Notes: generated by a model from the sequence alone, not told the origin. A DNA stretch of 64,000 nucleotides from Bradyrhizobium sp. Y36 (GCF_002531575.1 NZ_NWTI01000002.1:248001-312000), one strand, 5' to 3'; shown: positions 7,487 to 16,562, counted from the stretch's first letter. Numbers and translations: made by a program.

Positions 7487-8311
7487 TCAGAATCGGTAGG
7501 CGAGGCCGACCGTCGCAGTGTGGGTGCGGTCCTTGACGCGGGCGGTGAAGCGGTCGTCGAACCCGATCCCGACTCCCCCTGCGGCGAAGAAGGTCTGGGT
7601 CGAAGTCCCGAAATCGGCATAGCGGTAATCGACGCGCGCGAGCCAATGGCCAATCATGTGCTCGACACCGCCGCCGAGGGTCCAGCCGGCTTTGGTCGAT
7701 GCAAAGGTTTCATTGTGAGCACTGCCGAAGCAGAAGGAGTTTCCGGGAACCACAGTGCAACTGGCGTTCAATTCGAGGCGGTGCCACGCCACGCCGCCGG
7801 AGCCGTAGACCAGTGTGTCGGGCGCTACGAGATAACCGAGACGGCCACGGAAGCTGCCGTCCCATGTTTCCTTCACGGTGCCGGATGGAAGGCCGACAAA
7901 AGGGACGCCGAAGAAGAGCCCAGCCGTCCCCGGTACGGGATTCGTCGTCTTCTTGTTGTCGGCCCAGCCAACATCGGCCTCGACGCCGGCCACCCAGGAT
8001 GTCGAGATCTGCGCGTTGTAACCGAGATAGCCACCGAACCTCGCCGCGACGCTGTCGATCGCGCCGCCGGTGCCGCCCGTAGGTACGATCGCGCCGGCAC
8101 CGAAAGTCGGGGCAATGTCGGAGGTCTGCCAGTCATTGTCTCCCCAGCGTGCGCCGATCGAAACACCGGCGTAAAATCCCGACCATGTCGGCGCGGCAGC
8201 CGGCGGCGCCTTCACCGGCAAGTCAGCCGCCAGCACCGGGCTCATCAGGGCGGCCCATGCCAGCGTCCCGACAACCGTCGAGATCAAGTATTTTGCTGCG
8301 TTCAGCCCCAC
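7487..8311 (-). CDS. Omp31-like outer-membrane beta-barrel protein
   Basis: About 274 residues. A signal peptide (AAKYLISTVVGTLAWAALMSPVLAADLP) precedes the typical rhizobial barrel start TWSGFYAGVSIGARWG. Alternating beta strands follow, and the protein ends GLAYRF with the terminal phenylalanine expected for BAM-mediated insertion. This matches the Omp31/OmpA-like 8-strand barrel family. An HMIGHWLARVDYRYADFG strand near the C-terminus is a family signature. GTG 8311 is chosen because ggag lies about 8 bp upstream and it places the signal peptide correctly; an upstream TTG at 8395 is in frame. The gene is followed by a long hairpin. Confidence 0.85.
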   Translation of the reverse strand: MGLNAAKYLISTVVGTLAWAALMSPVLAADLPVKAPPAAAPTWSGFYAGVSIGARWGDNDWQTSDIAPTFGAGAIVPTGGTGGAIDSVAARFGGYLGYNAQISTSWVAGVEADVGWADNKKTTNPVPGTAGLFFGVPFVGLPSGTVKETWDGSFRGRLGYLVAPDTLVYGSGGVAWHRLELNASCTVVPGNSFCFGSAHNETFASTKAGWTLGGGVEHMIGHWLARVDYRYADFGTSTQTFFAAGGVGIGFDDRFTARVKDRTHTATVGLAYRF

Positions 8312-8463
8312 CGCGCGCTCCGAATCTGCAAATGATTTTCGCAAGCTCGCAGTTCCCAGCATCGGCAGCAACCAAGGCGGAACTCGCAGCCGCAAAACGA
8401 TCCCGATGTTGCCGCAGGGACACGCCTATGTCGCGGCCCCGAGATCAATCGGTGCTGCAGCAC

Positions 8464-9195
8464 CTACGGCTGGAAGCCCGACAGCATTCCGTCATAGGCC
8501 TTCGGCCGCGGCGCCGCGTAGGGGCCGAGCCGCGACGTCTTCAGTCCAAGCCGCACCAGTGATTCCGCCAGCGTCACCGCCGCCGCGACGCCGTCGATCA
8601 CGGGCAGGCCGTGGGTGGTCGCGAGCTCAGCGGCGAGATCGGCCATGCCGGCGCAGCCGAGCACGATGGCTTCCGCCCGATCGTCGCGGATCGCGGCGGT
8701 GATCTCGGCGGAGATCTTTGCGAGCGCGTCGGCGTTGCGTTCTTCCAGCGCGAGCACCGGCACCTCGGCGGCGCGAACGCGGGCGCAGCGCTCGGCGAGA
8801 CCGTATTTCCGCAAATTATGTTCGATCGGCACGATGGAGACGCCGAGCGTCGTCACCACGGCAAAGCGCGCGGCGATCAGGCTCGCCATGTGGAAGCCGG
8901 CTTCGCCGATGCCGATCACGGGAGCCTTCGCAACGGCACGCGCGGCGTCGAGGCCGGTGTCGTCGAAGCAGGCGATGATGTGGGCGTCCGCACCGTCGCG
9001 ATCGGCCTCGCGGATGCAGCCGAGCATGCCGGGGACAGCGAAGGCTTCGTCGTAAAATCCCTCGATCGAGACCGGGCCCATCGCCGGCTGCCGCGCGTCG
9101 ATCGTCGTGTCGGGCAGGGCGACCGCGCGTGCCGCAGCGCCGATCTTCGCCGTCATGGACGCAGTGGTGTTGGGATTGACGATGTGCAGTCGCAT
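8464..9195 (-). CDS. Asp/Glu/hydantoin racemase family enzyme
   Basis: A 243-residue two-domain racemase of the Asp/Glu/hydantoin superfamily. The family start MRLHIVNPNTTASMT is visible. The two catalytic cysteines are in ACFDDTG (about residue 76) and LGCAGM (about 182), so the acid-base pair is intact. Members include hydantoin racemase, allantoin racemase and related enzymes; the sequence alone does not fix the substrate. It is the last gene of the minus-strand ABC transporter operon (21 bp after the second permease). The enzyme therefore probably acts on the imported compound, possibly a hydantoin, ureide or amino-acid derivative. Cytosolic. Confidence 0.85.
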   Translation of the reverse strand: MRLHIVNPNTTASMTAKIGAAARAVALPDTTIDARQPAMGPVSIEGFYDEAFAVPGMLGCIREADRDGADAHIIACFDDTGLDAARAVAKAPVIGIGEAGFHMASLIAARFAVVTTLGVSIVPIEHNLRKYGLAERCARVRAAEVPVLALEERNADALAKISAEITAAIRDDRAEAIVLGCAGMADLAAELATTHGLPVIDGVAAAVTLAESLVRLGLKTSRLGPYAAPRPKAYDGMLSGFQP

Positions 9196-9216
9196 CTCGA
9201 TCAGACAAGCCCCTTG

Positions 9217-10095
9217 TCAGACAAGCCCTTTGCCGGCATCCGAACCCTTGGCCGCCTGCCGCTTGTTGAGCATGTGGATGGTGCCGAGCGCAAGGGTGAT
9301 CACCGTGAACGAGACCGCCGAGATCACGGTGCCGAGCGCGTAGATATCGGGGTTCGTCACCGTGGTGGTGAGGCCCTGAAGATCGAGCGGCAATGTATTC
9401 ACCGCCCCGATCGCCTGGCTGGAGCGGGCGAGCTCGTCCCAGGACAGCGTGAAGCCGAACAGGCCGATGCCGATCACCGAAGGCAGGATGATCGGCAGCA
9501 CGACATGGCGGAAGGTCTGCCATGGCGTCGCGCCGAGATCGCGCGCGGCTTCTTCCAGCCTGGGATCGAAGCGGTTGAAGATTGCGAACATGATCAGAAG
9601 CCCGAACGGCAGCGTCCATGTCAGATGCGCGCCGAGCCCCGATGTGAGCAGGCCCATCGAGGTCTCGAAATTCTCGTTCCAATGTGCCTTAATCAGGTCG
9701 TCGATGATACGGAATTCCAGGGAGATGCCGAGCGAGGTGATGATCGAAGGCACGATCAGGCTGGCGATGGCCGAATAGAACAGGATGCTTTGCGCCTTGA
9801 ACTTTCGCCGGAACGCCATGCCGGCGGCGACCGACAGCACGACGGTGACGATCATCACGATCACGCCCAGCAACAGCGAGCGGCGGAACGCCGCGCCGAG
9901 ATCGACGATGCCGGTGCCCTGGAACAGTTTTGCGATCCAGAACGTCGAGACGCCGTTCATCGGGAAGGTGAGGCCGCCCTGTGGTCCCTGGAACGACAGC
10001 ACGTAGATCGCGATCATCGGGCCGTAGAGAAACAGCACATAGGCTGCGAAGAAGATCGCGAGCACGTAGAACGAGCGCGGGCGTCCTTCCTTCAT
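9217..10095 (-). CDS. ABC transporter permease (PotC-type)
   Basis: A 292-residue inner-membrane permease with six predicted helices. The EAA loop reads EEAARDLGATPWQTFRHVVLP (about residues 175-195), the cytosolic contact with the ATPase. The family is the PotC half of polyamine/opine-type (PotABCD-like) importers. The start MKEGRPRSF at ATG 10095 is 2 bp after the stop of the upstream permease gene (TAG at 10098), so the two are likely translationally coupled. Substrate class cannot be read from permeases. The neighbouring racemase suggests an amino-acid derivative rather than putrescine. Confidence 0.92.
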   Translation of the reverse strand: MKEGRPRSFYVLAIFFAAYVLFLYGPMIAIYVLSFQGPQGGLTFPMNGVSTFWIAKLFQGTGIVDLGAAFRRSLLLGVIVMIVTVVLSVAAGMAFRRKFKAQSILFYSAIASLIVPSIITSLGISLEFRIIDDLIKAHWNENFETSMGLLTSGLGAHLTWTLPFGLLIMFAIFNRFDPRLEEAARDLGATPWQTFRHVVLPIILPSVIGIGLFGFTLSWDELARSSQAIGAVNTLPLDLQGLTTTVTNPDIYALGTVISAVSFTVITLALGTIHMLNKRQAAKGSDAGKGLV

Positions 10096-10097
10096 GC

Positions 10098-11051
10098 CTA
10101 GAGCTCCTTCTTGATGTCGACGATGCGCGACATCATCGTGATGATCAGGAAGGTGATGATGAGCAGGATCACGGCGTTGGCCGCTGCGGCCGGGAACTGC
10201 AGCGCGTTGACCCGCGTCTCGATGATCTTGCCGGCGGCGGCGATCTGCTGGCCGCCCATCACGCCGATGGTGATGAAGTCGCCCATCACGATGGTGATGA
10301 CGAAGATCGAGCCGATCACGATGCCGGGCTTGGCCAGCGGAATGATGACGTTCACGAGGGTCTGGAAGCCGGTGGCGCCGGCGTCATAGGCGGCCTCGAT
10401 CAGCGACTTGTCGATGCGGATCATCGAGTTGAAGATCGGCACCACCATGAAGAAGGTGAAGAGGTGCACGAGTGCCAGCACAACAGAGAATTCGGAGAAC
10501 AGCAGCCATTCCAGCGGGTGGTTGATCAGACCCGTCTTGACCAGGCCGGAGTTCACGAGGCCGTTGCGGCCGAGCAGCGGAATCCAGGCGATCATGCGGA
10601 TCACGTTGGAGGTCCAGAACGGGATCGTGCAGAGCAGCGACAATCCCATCTGCCAGGTCTTCGACCTGACGTGGAAGGCGAGGAAATAGGCGACCCAAAA
10701 GCCGATGAACAGCGTGATCGCCCAGACCATGAAGCAGAGCTTCAGCGTCTTCAGATAGGTTTTGCCGATCGTACAGAGGTCGGGGAGCTGCGCGATGCAG
10801 CCTTCGAACGTGTCGGTGTAGCCGCGGCCGGAGAACGCCGGCAGCAGGTGGTACTCGTTGTAGTCCCAGAACGAGACGATGACGACGAAGACGAGCGGAA
10901 TGAGGAAGAAGGCGAGAAACACCAGCATCATCGGCCCGGCCTGGAGCCAGGAGACGAAGGAGGGCGGCAGGCGCGTCGGCTTGGCCGCGCGCGCCGTGCC
11001 CGACCCCGGGATCAGACCCGGGGACGCCTGTTGCAGAACTTCTTCCGACAT
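10098..11051 (-). CDS. ABC transporter permease (PotB-type)
   Basis: A 317-residue inner-membrane permease. After a 36-residue cytosolic N-terminus come six helices, beginning MMLVFLAFFLIPLVFVVIVSFW. The EAA loop is EAAYDAGATGFQTLVNVIIPLAKPG (about residues 220-244). There is a longer periplasmic loop between helices 1 and 2 that carries two cysteines (FEGCIAQLPDLCTIG), which may form a disulfide. This is the PotB-like half of the importer and sits 5 bp after the binding-protein gene, in the same operon as the PotC-like permease. Confidence 0.92.
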   Translation of the reverse strand: MSEEVLQQASPGLIPGSGTARAAKPTRLPPSFVSWLQAGPMMLVFLAFFLIPLVFVVIVSFWDYNEYHLLPAFSGRGYTDTFEGCIAQLPDLCTIGKTYLKTLKLCFMVWAITLFIGFWVAYFLAFHVRSKTWQMGLSLLCTIPFWTSNVIRMIAWIPLLGRNGLVNSGLVKTGLINHPLEWLLFSEFSVVLALVHLFTFFMVVPIFNSMIRIDKSLIEAAYDAGATGFQTLVNVIIPLAKPGIVIGSIFVITIVMGDFITIGVMGGQQIAAAGKIIETRVNALQFPAAAANAVILLIITFLIITMMSRIVDIKKEL

Positions 11052-11056
11052 CTGCG

Positions 11057-12346
11057 TTACGCCGCGATGAACTCATTCCATTTGCGGACCATGTAGTCGT
11101 TCTCGTCCATCACGGCGTTCCAGCAGGCGACGCCGCCCATGCGGTCCTCATAGGAGCCGCCATCGCGCACGGCGCCGGCCTTCTCCAGCAACGAGCCGTC
11201 GGGCGCCTTGATGTCCTTCTCGGCCGCCTTGCCTTCCATCCAGTACGCCCACTCGTAGGGCTCCATATTTGCCTTCGCGGTGGAGAGCACGGCGGAGTAA
11301 TAGCCTTGACGGTTGAGATAGGCGCCGGCATAGCCTGATAGAAACCAGTTGACGAACTCGTAGGCCCAGTCGAGCTTCGCACCCGACACGCCCTTGGAGA
11401 CGCAGAAGCCCGAGGCCCAGGAGCGGTAGCCTTCCTTCAGCGGCTGGAAGGTGCAGGCGATCCCCATCGAGCGTACCTTCGTCACGGCAGGAGACCACAT
11501 CGACTGGATGACGGTTTCACCCGACGCCATCAGGTTCACGCTCTCGTTGAAGTCCTTCCAGAAGGCGCGGAACTGGCCGGCCTTCTTGGCCTCGGTCATC
11601 ACCTTCATGGTGAGATCGATCTCTTCCTTGGTCATGTTGCCCTTGTCGGCATATTTGTACTTGCCGGTGGCTTCCACGACCATCGCGGCATCCATGATGC
11701 CGATCGAGGGGATGTTGAGGATCGAGGCCTTGCCCTTGAATTCGGGGTTGAGCAGCTCGGACCAGGAGCTGATCGGCCGCTTGATCAGGTCGGGGCGGAT
11801 GCCGAGCGTGTCGGCGTTGTAGACGGTCGGGATTAGCGTGACGAACTCGGTCGCCGATGTCGCGAACTTCTTGGAGTCCTTGCCTTCGAGATAAAGCACC
11901 TTCCAGGGCGCGGTGCCCTGGCCGCCGATCTTCTTGCCGCCGGGCGTCTCGCCCTTGGTGAAGACCGGCGTGATGTTGTCGAATTCCTTGATCTTCCGGG
12001 CATCGAGCGCAAGGATGTTGCCCGACGGCACGATCTTCTTCAGCGAGAAATATTCGGTGTCCAGCACGTCGAAGGAGTTCGGCTGGGTCATCACGCGCTT
12101 GGTGACGTCGTCGGTGGTCGCGGTGATGTATTCGATCTTGATACCGGTGTCCTTCAGGCACTGCTTGGAGATGTCGTCGCCCTCGTTCACGGCGGTGCCG
12201 AGATAGCGCAGCACCTTCGCATCGGCCGACTTCACATAGGGAAAGCCGGTGATGGCGCCGGAGCCGGCGGCAAGGCCGGCGAGACCTGCGGTACCCCTAA
12301 GCAGCGTACGGCGGCTGACGCCTTTCGTCCCAGTGGTCTTGCTCAT
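11057..12346 (-). CDS. ABC transporter substrate-binding protein, Tat-exported
   Basis: About 429 residues, extracellular solute-binding protein of the PotD/family-1 type. The N-terminus carries a twin-arginine signal (SRRTLLRGTAGLAGLAAGS, about residues 10-28), so it is exported folded. The mature part begins KVLRYLGTAVNEGDD, and SMWSPAV and YLNRQGYYSAV fit the ligand-cleft region of this fold. ATG 12346 (MSKTTG) has gaggag 10 bp upstream; an ATG further out (12370) lacks this. At 429 residues it is longer than E. coli PotD (about 350), as in many rhizobial members with unknown ligands. It is encoded between the ATPase and the permeases. Confidence 0.92.
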   Translation of the reverse strand: MSKTTGTKGVSRRTLLRGTAGLAGLAAGSGAITGFPYVKSADAKVLRYLGTAVNEGDDISKQCLKDTGIKIEYITATTDDVTKRVMTQPNSFDVLDTEYFSLKKIVPSGNILALDARKIKEFDNITPVFTKGETPGGKKIGGQGTAPWKVLYLEGKDSKKFATSATEFVTLIPTVYNADTLGIRPDLIKRPISSWSELLNPEFKGKASILNIPSIGIMDAAMVVEATGKYKYADKGNMTKEEIDLTMKVMTEAKKAGQFRAFWKDFNESVNLMASGETVIQSMWSPAVTKVRSMGIACTFQPLKEGYRSWASGFCVSKGVSGAKLDWAYEFVNWFLSGYAGAYLNRQGYYSAVLSTAKANMEPYEWAYWMEGKAAEKDIKAPDGSLLEKAGAVRDGGSYEDRMGGVACWNAVMDENDYMVRKWNEFIAA

Positions 12347-12389
12347 GTCAGTCACTCCTCTGTTGCGCATTTCCAGTGATCGATCGGCG

Positions 12390-13376
12390 CTATTGCAGGC
12401 GTTGCGCCTTGGCGGGATCCCAGGTGGCCAGCACGCGATCGCCCGGACGAAACGGATGGACGTCGAAGGTGGCCTCGGGAACGTGGGAGAACAGGGCGGT
12501 GCCGTCGTCGAGGGTGAGCGAGACGGCGATGTAGGAGCCCTGGTACTCGGTCTGGGTCAGCAGCGCCGGCGCGCCGAAGGCGCCGTCAGTGAACGGCGCG
12601 ATGCCGAGCTGATCGGCGCGCACGGCGATGAGCTTGCCGGCGTCGCTGAGCACGTTGTGGCCGCCGATGAAGCGCGCCACGAATTCGGTGCGGGGGTGGT
12701 GGAAGATGTCGCGGGCCGTGCCCTGCTGCTCGATCTTGCCCTGGTTCATCACCACGATGTGGTCGGCGAGCGCCATCGCCTCTTCCTGGCCGTGGGTGAC
12801 CTGGATGAAGCTGATGCCGAGCTCGCGCTGCAGCCGCTTCAGTTCACCGCGCATCTTCACCCGCAGGAACGGATCGAGCGCGGAGAGCGGCTCGTCGAGC
12901 AGCAGGATCTGCGGCTCGGTGATCAGCGCGCGCGCCAGCGCGACGCGCTGCTGCTGGCCGCCGGAGAGCTGCGCGGGCAGGCGGCCCGCATATTGGCTCA
13001 TCGCCACCAGCTCCAGCAATTCGCCGGCGCGCTTGTGCCGCGTCGGCTTGTCGATGCCGCGCATCTTCAGGGCGAAGGCGACGTTGTCGATCACGGACAG
13101 ATGCGGAAACAGCGCGTACGACTGGAACATCATCGCGGTGCCGCGGTCGGCCGGCGGCAGGTCGGTGACGTTCTGGCTGCCCAGGATGATGTCGCCCGCG
13201 CTGACCGCCTCGTGGCCCGCGATCATGCGCAGGGTCGAGGTCTTGCCGCAGCCGGACGGGCCGAGCAGACAGCAATAGGTGCCGGCCGGGATCTTCAGAT
13301 TGACGGTGTCGACCGCCAGCGTGGTGTCGTAGCGCTTGGTGACGGCGACCAGTTCGAGGGCGGCGGGAGTGGCCAT
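12390..13376 (-). CDS. ABC transporter ATP-binding protein (PotA-type)
   Basis: About 328 residues. Walker A is GPSGCGKTS (about residue 40), the Q-loop is FQSYALFPH, the signature LSGGQQQR, Walker B ILLLDEPLSALD, and the H-loop VTHGQEEA. After about residue 235 comes a TOBE-like C-terminal domain (GGHNVLSDAGKLIAVRADQ), as in PotA/MalK-type ATPases. It is the first gene of the five-gene operon and powers the PotB/PotC-like permeases. ATG 13376 (MATPAALELV) fits the family start. The promoter region is shared with the divergent GntR regulator gene at 13629. Confidence 0.94.
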   Translation of the reverse strand: MATPAALELVAVTKRYDTTLAVDTVNLKIPAGTYCCLLGPSGCGKTSTLRMIAGHEAVSAGDIILGSQNVTDLPPADRGTAMMFQSYALFPHLSVIDNVAFALKMRGIDKPTRHKRAGELLELVAMSQYAGRLPAQLSGGQQQRVALARALITEPQILLLDEPLSALDPFLRVKMRGELKRLQRELGISFIQVTHGQEEAMALADHIVVMNQGKIEQQGTARDIFHHPRTEFVARFIGGHNVLSDAGKLIAVRADQLGIAPFTDGAFGAPALLTQTEYQGSYIAVSLTLDDGTALFSHVPEATFDVHPFRPGDRVLATWDPAKAQRLQ

Positions 13377-13517
13377 GGCATGTCCAGGGAGGGCGGTGCT
13401 TGGGCCTCTCTCCGCAAGGTCCGTGCCAACCGCCTGTCCTGAGGCCAAATTCCGGAACTGTGCAGCGGAGTCAGATCGTTAGATCGAATCCCGCAGATCG
13501 GGCCGCCTGCCGGGCAC

Positions 13518-13578
13518 ACAATCCTCTGCACACAAAACGGGCGAGGATTGTATAAAGTTTCGCCTGTAATTGGATACA
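13518..13578. promoter_or_regulatory. Operator-like repeats between ABC operon and GntR gene
   Basis: Two structures overlap here. ACAATCCTC (13518-13526) and GAGGATTGT (13543-13551) are perfect 9-bp inverted arms. TTGTATAAA (13549-13557) and TTGGATACA (13570-13578) are direct near-copies starting exactly 21 bp apart, two helical turns. The TTGTATACA-like word is typical of FCD-type GntR operators. The likely ligand is the GntR protein encoded 51 bp further on. Confidence 0.5.
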
Positions 13579-13628
13579 GCTCGTCGACTAACATTCGGAG
13601 CGAACGTCGTCGATCGAGCCCACGCACC

Positions 13629-14336
13629 ATGGCCGCCAAGTCCCGCCCCACATCCGACGCGCCCGATGCGAGCGATCGCGTCGGCCGCATCCGGGAGGGC
13701 GTGACCGCTGCAATCCTCGAGCATCGCCTGCTGCCAGGCACCAAGCTCGGCGAGGACGAGATCGGGGAAATCTACGGCGCGAGCCGCACGCTGGTCCGCA
13801 CCGCGCTGCAGCAGCTTGCGCATGAGGGCATCGTCAGCATCGAGAAGAACCGCGGCGCCTTCGTCGCGCGCCCGACGCCGGCCGATGCCCGCGAGGTGTT
13901 CGAGGCGCGCCGCCTGATCGAGCCCACCATCGTCGATCATGCCATCGATGCGGCATCGCCGGCCTGGTTCGATCGTCTCGGCCGGCATCTTGCCGAGGAA
14001 CGCGAGGCCGAGCGGCGCGGCGATGCGCGCGCCTCGGTCCGGCTCTCCGGCGAATTCCACAAGCTCGTGGCCGAGATGAGCGGCCACAGCATCTATCTCG
14101 GCTTCCTCAAGGAGCTGATCGCGCGCTCCTCGCTGATCATCCTGCTCTACCGCCGCCACGACACGCCGGCCTGCGGCACCGATCATCACGCCGAGATCGT
14201 CACCTCGATCCGCGAACGCGACAAGGCGAGGGCGCGCGCGCAGATGCTGTCGCATCTGAACGAGATCGAGGCCGAGCTGTTCTTGAAAGATCCCGCCGCC
14301 GACGAACTGCGGCTCGCGGATGTGCTGGGTTCCTGA
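13629..14336 (+). CDS. GntR family regulator, FCD domain
   Basis: About 235 residues. An N-terminal winged helix (about residues 15-85) contains the GntR recognition pattern LGEDEIGEIYGASRTLVRTALQQLAHEGIVSI. The all-helical FCD ligand domain follows (about 95-225). Its metal-site residues fit FHKLVAEMSGH and the later DHHAEIVTSI. FCD regulators usually repress catabolic genes and release DNA on binding an organic acid or amino-acid metabolite. It is transcribed divergently from the ABC transporter/racemase operon, so that operon is the likely target. ATG 13629 (MAAKSRPT) is chosen; upstream frame extension adds residues with no family match. Confidence 0.92.
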   Translation: MAAKSRPTSDAPDASDRVGRIREGVTAAILEHRLLPGTKLGEDEIGEIYGASRTLVRTALQQLAHEGIVSIEKNRGAFVARPTPADAREVFEARRLIEPTIVDHAIDAASPAWFDRLGRHLAEEREAERRGDARASVRLSGEFHKLVAEMSGHSIYLGFLKELIARSSLIILLYRRHDTPACGTDHHAEIVTSIRERDKARARAQMLSHLNEIEAELFLKDPAADELRLADVLGS

Positions 14337-14713
14337 GCGCGCAGCGCCAGGGTACGATCGTCCGGACTGGATTGCTTCTATTCCCGATCGTCGGGAACCT
14401 GCTTCTTGCAATGCGAAGCGGTTGCGGTTGGCGGGACGGCGGGAGACGGTGCGGCGCTTGGCGCAATCTCGGGTCTGTCATCGGAGGCGTGACTTCTAAG
14501 CGTCTCCAAAACCAGAAAGAATTTCTCGGCTAACATGAGTCCGGTTCGCTGATGCGTTCATCTTGGTTTCGAGAGCAGCGAGATTCGCTATCAATTCGAC
14601 CGCCCGCGAATCTCTGCAGCAATTGTAGTTCGCAACGTCGCGACGAATTATGACAGTCGACGATCACGCCGCGCGATGTAACGTGACTATTCCTCGCGGG
14701 CCGGACAGGCTAT
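14337..14713. other. Intergenic gap with two hairpins
   Basis: A 377-bp gap with no convincing gene. TTCCCGA-tcg-TCGGGAA (14381-14397) is a compact perfect hairpin 44 bp after the GntR stop and may act in termination, though no T-run follows. GAGATTCGC (14580-14588) and GCGAATCTC (14606-14614) are perfect 9-bp arms 17 bp apart, about 100 bp before the CYTH-CHAD gene, and could be an operator. Confidence 0.45.
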
Positions 14714-16513
14714 ATGCTGGCGCTCTGTCATCGAACTGTCATGTCTCCGGAAATGCTGAAATCAGACGCTACGCCGGCGCGCAAAACTGTGAGCGCGCCG
14801 GATGGGATTCCTGTCCCAAAAGACAACAAGAGAACGCAAGTTATCGCGGGCTTCCTCAGACAGATTGAACCGGCCGGGCCCGGCGCGGAACCTGCGGTCG
14901 TCGAGGGCGCCGTGATCGATCAGACGCCATCGCAAGACACGGCGCCCACGCCGCAACCGGCTCAGTCGACCGTTGCCGCGCATCCCGCCGGCGAGATCGA
15001 GCTCAAGCTTCTCGTCGATGCCCATCGCATCGCGGATTTCGACGCCGCGCCCGTCATCGCGGCCAACGCGCGCAACAAGGGCGTGCGCAAGCATCTCAGG
15101 TCCGTCTCCTACGACACGCCGGAACGGGCGCTTCGGCGCAACGGCCTGAGCCTGCGCGTCCGCCAGATTGGTGCGCGCTTCGTGCAGACCGTGAAGACCG
15201 AGGTTGCCGACGATCCGCTGCGCCGTGGCGAGTGGGAGGCCAGCGTGCCGTCGCTTGCGCCCGATCTCGCTCTGGCGATGCCTTTCATTCCGGAGAAGCT
15301 TCGCGGCGCTCTCCAAGCGCATCCGCTCGAAGCCGTCTTCACCGCCGACATCCATCGGCATGCACGCATGATCGACCTGCCGACCGGCACGGTTGAAGTC
15401 GCATTCGACCAGGGCCAGCTGACGGCCGGCGACCGCTCGCTGCCGGTGAGCGAGATCGAGCTCGAACTCAAGAGCGGCAGCGCGAGCACGATCTACGATG
15501 TTGCCTTGCTGCTTGCGGAGCAGGGGGCGGTGAAGCCGTCGATCCGCAGCAAGTCGGCGCGCGGCTTCGACCTTGCCGCCGACCTGCCGCCGGCGGCCCG
15601 ACGGCCGCGCAAACTTCGCCTCGATCCGTCGGTGACGCTCGACGAAGCCTTCGCGACCATCCTGCGCTCCTGCTTCCTTCATCTGCTTCAGTCGCTGCCG
15701 GCGGCCGAGGACGGCCGCGATCCGGAAGGCGTGCATCAGCTGCGCGTCTCGCTGCGCCGGCTGCGATCGGCGCTGGATCTGATGCGATCGGTCGGCGCGC
15801 TCAGCGATCTCGACGCGCTGCGCTCGGAAGCGAAATGGCTGGCGCAAGCGTTGTCCGCTGCGCGCGACTGGGATGTGTTCCGGCTCGAGACCTTGCCGGC
15901 GGTCGCAACAGCCTGTCCTGCGGTCGCAGGCTTCGATGCGCTCGGCCGGGCTGCGGCCGGTCGCCAGTCCGACGCCTATCGCAGGGCGCATCATGCGCTC
16001 GACGATCGCCGCTGCGCCGTATTCCTGATCGGCCTCGGTCACTGGATCGAGACGCGGGGATGGCGCAACGATGTGGCCGCCGAGGATCTCGGCCAGCTCG
16101 CCGAGCCCGCCGTCAACTTCGCGCAGCGTATCCTGTCGGAGCAGCACGCGAAGGTGCTCAAGCGCGGCCGCCGCTTCAAGTCGCTCACGGTCGAGGAGCT
16201 GCACAGGGTCCGGCTCGCGACCAAGCGGCTGCGTTATCTCGGCGAATTCCTGCTGCCGCTGTATGAGGACCGCAAGTCCACGAGACGCTTCTCGCGCCGG
16301 CTTGCCGATCTGCAGGAGCAGCTCGGCGCCTTCAACGACATGGCGGTCACGGCCTCATTGCTGGAGGGGCTCGATCCCGAGGCCGACAGCGCCATTGCCG
16401 CGGCGGCGATCGCCGGCTGGCAGGCGCGCGCATCGGTCGGCGTGCAGCCCGTCTTGCAAGGCAGCTGGCGCGATTTCACCCGCGCGCGTGTGCCCTGGTC
16501 GTCACAGGGCTGA
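14714..16513 (+). CDS. CYTH and CHAD domain protein
   Basis: About 599 residues. After a variable N-terminus (about 90 residues, rich in Pro, Ala and Gln) comes a CYTH domain (about 94-290). It begins with the signature EIELKLLVD (ExExK) that lines the triphosphate tunnel. Then a CHAD domain (about 310-580) holds the conserved histidine/arginine helices EGVHQLRVSLRRLRSALDLM and VEELHRVRLATKRLRYLGEF. CYTH domains hydrolyse or bind triphosphates and CHAD domains bind polyphosphate, so this is probably an inorganic triphosphatase or polyphosphate-granule-associated protein. The start is uncertain: ATG 14714 or 14741, neither with a clear Shine-Dalgarno. It stands alone on the plus strand. Confidence 0.9.
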   Translation: MLALCHRTVMSPEMLKSDATPARKTVSAPDGIPVPKDNKRTQVIAGFLRQIEPAGPGAEPAVVEGAVIDQTPSQDTAPTPQPAQSTVAAHPAGEIELKLLVDAHRIADFDAAPVIAANARNKGVRKHLRSVSYDTPERALRRNGLSLRVRQIGARFVQTVKTEVADDPLRRGEWEASVPSLAPDLALAMPFIPEKLRGALQAHPLEAVFTADIHRHARMIDLPTGTVEVAFDQGQLTAGDRSLPVSEIELELKSGSASTIYDVALLLAEQGAVKPSIRSKSARGFDLAADLPPAARRPRKLRLDPSVTLDEAFATILRSCFLHLLQSLPAAEDGRDPEGVHQLRVSLRRLRSALDLMRSVGALSDLDALRSEAKWLAQALSAARDWDVFRLETLPAVATACPAVAGFDALGRAAAGRQSDAYRRAHHALDDRRCAVFLIGLGHWIETRGWRNDVAAEDLGQLAEPAVNFAQRILSEQHAKVLKRGRRFKSLTVEELHRVRLATKRLRYLGEFLLPLYEDRKSTRRFSRRLADLQEQLGAFNDMAVTASLLEGLDPEADSAIAAAAIAGWQARASVGVQPVLQGSWRDFTRARVPWSSQG

Positions 16514-16523
16514 GTGCAGCCCC

Positions 16524-16562
16524 AAAAAAGTTGCGGCCAGGCTTTGGGGGAAGCCTGGCCGC
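16524..16562 (-). terminator. Intrinsic terminator for the BTLCP gene
   Basis: A perfect 12-bp stem, 16533-16544 with 16551-16562 (GCGGCCAGGCTT / AAGCCTGGCCGC), encloses TGGGGG. On the minus strand it is followed after three bases by six T residues (complement of 16524-16529). This fits a rho-independent terminator for the transcript of the gene at 16630-17253. It may also end the convergent plus-strand transcript, but without a T-run. Confidence 0.8.
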
